This document shows positions 60,711 to 64,000 of a stretch of DNA of 64,000 bases, one piece after another (position 1 is the first letter of the stretch; the number at the start of each line of letters is the position of its first letter). The notes beneath the pieces were generated by a model, which had not been told where the DNA came from, did not search any database, and was given only the letters and a program-made list of their open reading frames with translations. Made by a program: the position numbers and the translations under genes. This DNA comes from Neoroseomonas oryzicola (lineage in GTDB: Bacteria; Pseudomonadota; Alphaproteobacteria; Acetobacterales; Acetobacteraceae): the NCBI RefSeq assembly GCF_012163135.1, contig NZ_JAAVUP010000004.1, forward strand, positions 434,001 through 498,000, read 5' to 3'.

Positions 60711-62255
60711 ATGCACGACCAGACCGACCGTCGGATTCGCGCGCTCCGTCGCACCGGCTTCGCGCTGATGGGCGCGGCCATGCTCGCCGCGCCGCCGTCC
60801 CTCGCCCAACGCGCGGCGCCGCCGGCGGTCACGGCGCAGGCAAGCCCCGCGGCCCCCTTCGCCCTCGACCTCGCCGACGCCGCGATCCTGGCGCCGCTCA
60901 CCCTGGGCGCGACCGTCGATGTCGATCTCGCCCCGGGCCAGTCGGCCTTCTTCCGGCTGCCCGAAGGCAGCGGCGACATCGTCGCGCAGACCCGCCGCCT
61001 CGCGCGCGGGACCGACACCGTCATGGCGCTGCTCGACGCCCAGGGGCGGATCCTCGCCGAGGACGACGATGGCGGCGACGAGAACCTCGCCTCGCGGCTC
61101 GAGGTCGCGGCCGACCAGGGCGGGCCGCTCTACCTGCGCGTCGGCATCCTGGAGGACGCCGCGGGTCGCTTCGAACTGCTGCTCGAGGCCGCGCCGCCGG
61201 TCGATCCCTCCGCCCCCGCCCGGACCCTCGCCGAGGCCGCCACGCGACCGGAACTGATCGTGGGCCAGCCCGTCCCTGTCACGCTCCGCGGCCGGCAGGA
61301 GGCCTATTTCCGCATCCCCGTCGCCCGGCAGGACCTGGTCGCCCTGACCCGCGCCCTGCAGCCAGGCACCGACACCACGCTCGCGCTGCTCGACGCCAAT
61401 GGCCGCGACATCGCCGAGGACGACGACAGCGGCGAGGAGAACCTCGCCTCCCGCGTCGAGATCCCGGCCGGCCAGCGCCGCCCGGTCTTCCTCCGCGCCC
61501 GCTCGATCGGCGGCGCCACCGGCACCTTCGAACTGGTGGTCCTGCCCGACACCACCCCCGCCGCGCCGCCTTTTCCGCGCAGCCTGCGCGAGGCCGCCAA
61601 CGCCCCGGCGCTGGAGGTCGGCCAGTCCGTCGCCCTGCTGCTCCGCCGCGGCCAGGCGGCCTATTACCGCCTGCCGGAGGGCGACATCGCGGTGCTGACC
61701 CGCAACCTCCGCCGCGGCGCCGACACCGTCCTCTCGCTGTTCAACGCCGAGGGGCAGGAAATCGCGGACGACGACGACGGGGGCGGCGGCCTCGCCTCGC
61801 GGCTCGAGGTGCCGGCAAGCGAGCGCCGGCCGCTCTTCATCCGGGCCAGCCTGCTGGGCGATGCGACCGGCGGCTTCGACCTCGTGGTGGAGGCCGACAA
61901 GCCGGAAGGCGCGCCGGTGCCGCTCTCGATCGCCCAGGCAACGGCCGCGCCCGTGCTGGAGCGCGGCGTCCGCATCCCGGTGCGCCTGCGCCGCGGCGAG
62001 GCCGCCGTCTTCCGCCTGCCGCCCGGGGATCATGTCGCGGTCACCCAGAACCTGCGTGACGGCACCGACACCGTCCTCGAGATCATCGACGAATCGGGCC
62101 GCGTCCTCGCCGAGGACGACGATGGCGGGGACGGCCTCGCCTCGCGCCTCGTGGTCCCGGCGGAGCGCAAGGGGAACCTGTTCCTCCGCGCCTCGGTCAT
62201 CGGCGGCGGCGCCGGCGCCTTCGACGTGGTGCTGATGGACGCGCGCGGCCGCTGA
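60711..62255 (+). CDS. Exported protein with four PPC-like beta repeats
   Basis: The 514-residue protein has a signal peptide (about residues 14-31) and then four repeats of about 110 residues (51-160, 171-280, 290-395, 403-510). Each has GTDTV or GADTV, then LLDAQGRILAEDDDGG or a variant and NLASRLEV. The acidic loop DDDGGDENLASR recurs nearly unchanged. This resembles pre-peptidase C-terminal (PPC) domains, which are secreted beta-sandwiches often binding calcium. No catalytic domain is attached, which is unusual for PPC. Confidence 0.75.
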   Translation: MHDQTDRRIRALRRTGFALMGAAMLAAPPSLAQRAAPPAVTAQASPAAPFALDLADAAILAPLTLGATVDVDLAPGQSAFFRLPEGSGDIVAQTRRLARGTDTVMALLDAQGRILAEDDDGGDENLASRLEVAADQGGPLYLRVGILEDAAGRFELLLEAAPPVDPSAPARTLAEAATRPELIVGQPVPVTLRGRQEAYFRIPVARQDLVALTRALQPGTDTTLALLDANGRDIAEDDDSGEENLASRVEIPAGQRRPVFLRARSIGGATGTFELVVLPDTTPAAPPFPRSLREAANAPALEVGQSVALLLRRGQAAYYRLPEGDIAVLTRNLRRGADTVLSLFNAEGQEIADDDDGGGGLASRLEVPASERRPLFIRASLLGDATGGFDLVVEADKPEGAPVPLSIAQATAAPVLERGVRIPVRLRRGEAAVFRLPPGDHVAVTQNLRDGTDTVLEIIDESGRVLAEDDDGGDGLASRLVVPAERKGNLFLRASVIGGGAGAFDVVLMDARGR

Positions 62256-62390
62256 GGCGGCGTCGCAGCAGGTCGCGAAGGGTGCGGCCTTCGGCCACCG
62301 GGGCACCGCGCCCTGGTCCGGTTGGCCGTCAGCGCGCGAACGACGGTTCGGCCATCGAAGCGACGAGGGTCGATCCCCTGTCGCCCGGCG

Positions 62391-62915
62391 TCAGGGCGTG
62401 CTGCGGCGCAGGCGGCTGACGTCGAAGCCCTCGCGCCGCGCGATCGCGACCGCCGCGGTGTAGTCGGCCGGCGCCATCGCCGCATCGCGCGACAGGATCC
62501 AGAGGTAGTCGCGCTCGGGCGCCCCGACCACGGCCCAGCGATAGTCGGGGTCGAGCCCGATCACCCAGTAATCCCCGTAGAAGGGCCAGAAGAACGACAC
62601 GCGCAGCCGGTCGTTGCCCGGCGCCGCGCTGTAGGCGACGCCGTTCGCGACCTTCTCCTGCCCATTGTCGAGCGCGTTCCGGCAGCGGTTCACCACGCCC
62701 ACCTTGCCGTCCGGCCGCAGCGTGTAGGTCGCGGTCACGTCCACGCAGCGCAGTCGCGCATTGTCCTGGAAGGAGGTCGGGAAGCGCGCCACCTCGTGCC
62801 AGGTCCCGGCATAGCGCTGCAGGTCTACCGCGCCGACCGTCCGCGGCGTGCCGGGACCGGGTTCCGTCGTGCAGGCGGCGGCGAGCAGGGCGAGGGCGGC
62901 GATTGCAAGGCGCAT
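62391..62915 (-). CDS. Lipocalin-family lipoprotein (Blc-like)
   Basis: The 174-residue protein has a lipobox (ALLAAACTT) so it is lipidated and outer-membrane anchored. It then shows the lipocalin GxW start YAGTWHEVARFPTSFQD, a central VTATYTLRPDGKVGVVNRC and a C-terminal YLWILSRDAAM. Blc-type lipocalins bind fatty acids or lysophospholipids and are linked to envelope stress. ATG 62915 overlaps nothing; the deacetylase stop is one base upstream on the same strand. The 135-base gap after the repeat-protein gene holds only an imperfect GC hairpin near 62281-62302. Confidence 0.92.
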   Translation of the reverse strand: MRLAIAALALLAAACTTEPGPGTPRTVGAVDLQRYAGTWHEVARFPTSFQDNARLRCVDVTATYTLRPDGKVGVVNRCRNALDNGQEKVANGVAYSAAPGNDRLRVSFFWPFYGDYWVIGLDPDYRWAVVGAPERDYLWILSRDAAMAPADYTAAVAIARREGFDVSRLRRSTP

Positions 62916-62916
62916 G

Positions 62917-63810
62917 TCAGTCTCCCGGTATGGTTCCGGGCGGCAGGGTCCTTACGTGGTCCAGCACGCCGCCCGCGGTGGTGATCCAGACAACGCCGCG
63001 CCGCGCCGAAAGATGCGCGAGCGCCCGGCGCAATTGGCGCAGCCGGTAGGGCTGGCCGACCAGGTAGGGATGCAGCGCGATGCCCATCACCTGCGGCAGC
63101 CCGTCGCGCACCTGGAGCAGCCGTTCCTCGAGATCGTCGACGATCATGTCGGCGAACTGCGCCGCGCCGTCCTTGCGCGCGACGATGGCCGGGATGTCGT
63201 TGACCTCCTGCGGGTAGGGGATGGCGAGCAGCCTGCCGCCCCGTGTCCGCATCCAGATCGGCGCATCGTCGGCGCACCAGTTGAGCGTGTAGGCGTAGCC
63301 GGCCTCGGCCAGCAGGTCCGGCGTGGTGCGGCTCTCGGCGATCCAGGGGGAAAGCCAGCCGCGCGGCGCCTGGCCCTCGTGGCGCAGGATCGCCGCCGTG
63401 CTTTCGGCGATCAGGCGCTGCTCCTCCGCCTCCGGCAGGACGGATTGCCGCTCGGAATTGGTCCGCCCATGCCCCGCGATCTCGTCCCCCCGCGCGCGAT
63501 GGGCGGCGACCAGGGAAGGGGCGTAGTCGTACATCGCGCTGTTCAGCAGCACCGTCGCCGGCAGGGCGAATTCGTCGAGCAGCTCGATCAGCCGCCAGGC
63601 GCCGACGCGATTCCCATAGTCCCGCCAGGCGAAGTTCAGCACGTCCGGCTGTGGCCCGCCGGGTGCGAGTTCCGCCCCGAGCCCCTCTCCGAAGGCGAAA
63701 TGCTCGAGGTTCACGCCGAGATAGACCGCGAGCCGCGCCTCCCCCGGCCAGGCATAGGCCTGTCGAGTCGGCCAAGGGTGGTAGTCGTATCGCCCGTGGG
63801 TCGGCAGCAT
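62917..63810 (-). CDS. Polysaccharide deacetylase-family (PuuE/allantoinase-like) protein
   Basis: The 297-residue protein has the NodB-fold layout of the PuuE type: LAVYLGVNLEHFAFGEGLG, NFAWRDYGNRVGAWRLIELL, EIAGHGRTNSERQ and RGWLSPWIAESRTTPDLLAE. The usual TFDDG aspartate is not present in standard form, as in PuuE-type allantoinases. AGGAGAG precedes ATG 63810; the longer frame to 63852 is rejected. It is upstream of the lipocalin on the same strand. Allantoin, or a related cyclic ureide, is one plausible substrate. Confidence 0.82.
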   Translation of the reverse strand: MLPTHGRYDYHPWPTRQAYAWPGEARLAVYLGVNLEHFAFGEGLGAELAPGGPQPDVLNFAWRDYGNRVGAWRLIELLDEFALPATVLLNSAMYDYAPSLVAAHRARGDEIAGHGRTNSERQSVLPEAEEQRLIAESTAAILRHEGQAPRGWLSPWIAESRTTPDLLAEAGYAYTLNWCADDAPIWMRTRGGRLLAIPYPQEVNDIPAIVARKDGAAQFADMIVDDLEERLLQVRDGLPQVMGIALHPYLVGQPYRLRQLRRALAHLSARRGVVWITTAGGVLDHVRTLPPGTIPGD

Positions 63811-63906
63811 CGCGTCTCTCCTGCAACGCCCCTGATGGGGCTGACCTGCCATTCCAGCAAGACGGGGGCCGTGGCGGCCCGGCGGGCTTTCGCCTAAGAG
63901 AGCGGC

Positions 63907-64000
63907 ATGGCTTCCCCTCCGCGGGGCGTGGAGGCCGGTGCCGCGCAGCTCCTCCGCCGGGAAGCGCGCACCGAGCGCGCCCGCCTCCTGGCTCCGATCC
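63907..64000 (+). CDS. Possible start of a truncated gene
   Basis: ATG 63907 opens a frame of 31 codons that runs off the window (ASPPRGVEAGAAQLLRREAR, then TERARLL). GAGAG lies just upstream. It is divergent from the deacetylase gene. Too short to assign; the reading frame might be spurious. Confidence 0.35.
   Translation, partial: MASPPRGVEAGAAQLLRREARTERARLLAPI

Overview
The window is very GC-rich, densely packed double-stranded bacterial DNA, and every gene-free stretch is shorter than 300 bases. The gene content suggests an alphaproteobacterium, most likely an Acetobacteraceae (Roseomonas-like) genome. It includes a Bug-type tricarboxylate-transporter binding protein, CaiB/BaiF CoA-transferase, HyuA/HyuB, class II DAHP synthase, a CysN-CysC fusion and many small LysR/GntR-controlled catabolic operons. 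The assignment rests on gene families and composition only; no rRNA is present. || Region 1 (1-6.6 kb) holds the end of an M20 amidohydrolase, a VOC protein, a LysR regulator, a DUF1445 protein and HyuA-HyuB, probably a cyclic-amide / 5-oxoproline-type module. Region 2 (6.7-11.7 kb) has a DUF4239 membrane protein, a 40-residue lipoprotein, motA-motB on the minus strand, an N-formylglutamate-amidohydrolase-family gene, a strong minus-strand small-RNA candidate and a lytic transglycosylase. Region 3 (11.7-17.1 kb) is a five-gene minus-strand operon (two thiamine-pyrophosphate half-proteins, acyl-CoA dehydrogenase, HAD hydrolase, CaiB CoA-transferase) divergent from a LysR gene with a clear inverted repeat between them. 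|| Region 4 (17.1-26 kb) contains a D-2-hydroxyacid dehydrogenase, an M20 peptidase, an EF-hand protein with a leader hairpin, tRNA-Val(CAC) with a good promoter, a DUF3108 protein, gph, and glmU-glmS (UDP-GlcNAc synthesis) with a small downstream gene. Region 5 (26-31.8 kb) is a catabolic cluster: Bug protein, metal-dependent cyclase and fumarylacetoacetase-family protein divergent from a GntR regulator, then an aldehyde dehydrogenase coupled to a MaoC protein. Region 6 (31.8-42.4 kb) has a Sel1 protein, a methyltransferase, glutathione reductase with an MFS transporter, a serine hydrolase, class II DAHP synthase overlapping nicotinate phosphoribosyltransferase, a two-domain 2OG-Fe(II) oxygenase and a DMT transporter. 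|| Region 7 (42.4-50 kb) is housekeeping: nadE, two tandem paralogous small genes and gltX in one overlapping chain, then cysS, a DUF305 protein, a TrmH-family methyltransferase and rpsD. Region 8 (50-64 kb) has a cysteine dioxygenase, a four-gene operon ending in two unrecognised genes, the sulfate-activation genes cysD and cysNC with divergent cysQ, a thioesterase, an SDR and GNAT pair, a fourfold-repeat exported protein, a lipocalin lipoprotein and a polysaccharide-deacetylase-family enzyme. || Besides genes, the window shows a family of at least three multi-hairpin repeats, each lying between convergent genes, and several well-formed palindromes in divergent promoters. The most novel-looking items are the candidate CCUCCC-containing small RNA at 10.7 kb, the convergent-gap hairpin repeats, and the unexplained operons in regions 3 and 8. 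No CRISPR array, phage, transposase or recognisable riboswitch was seen.
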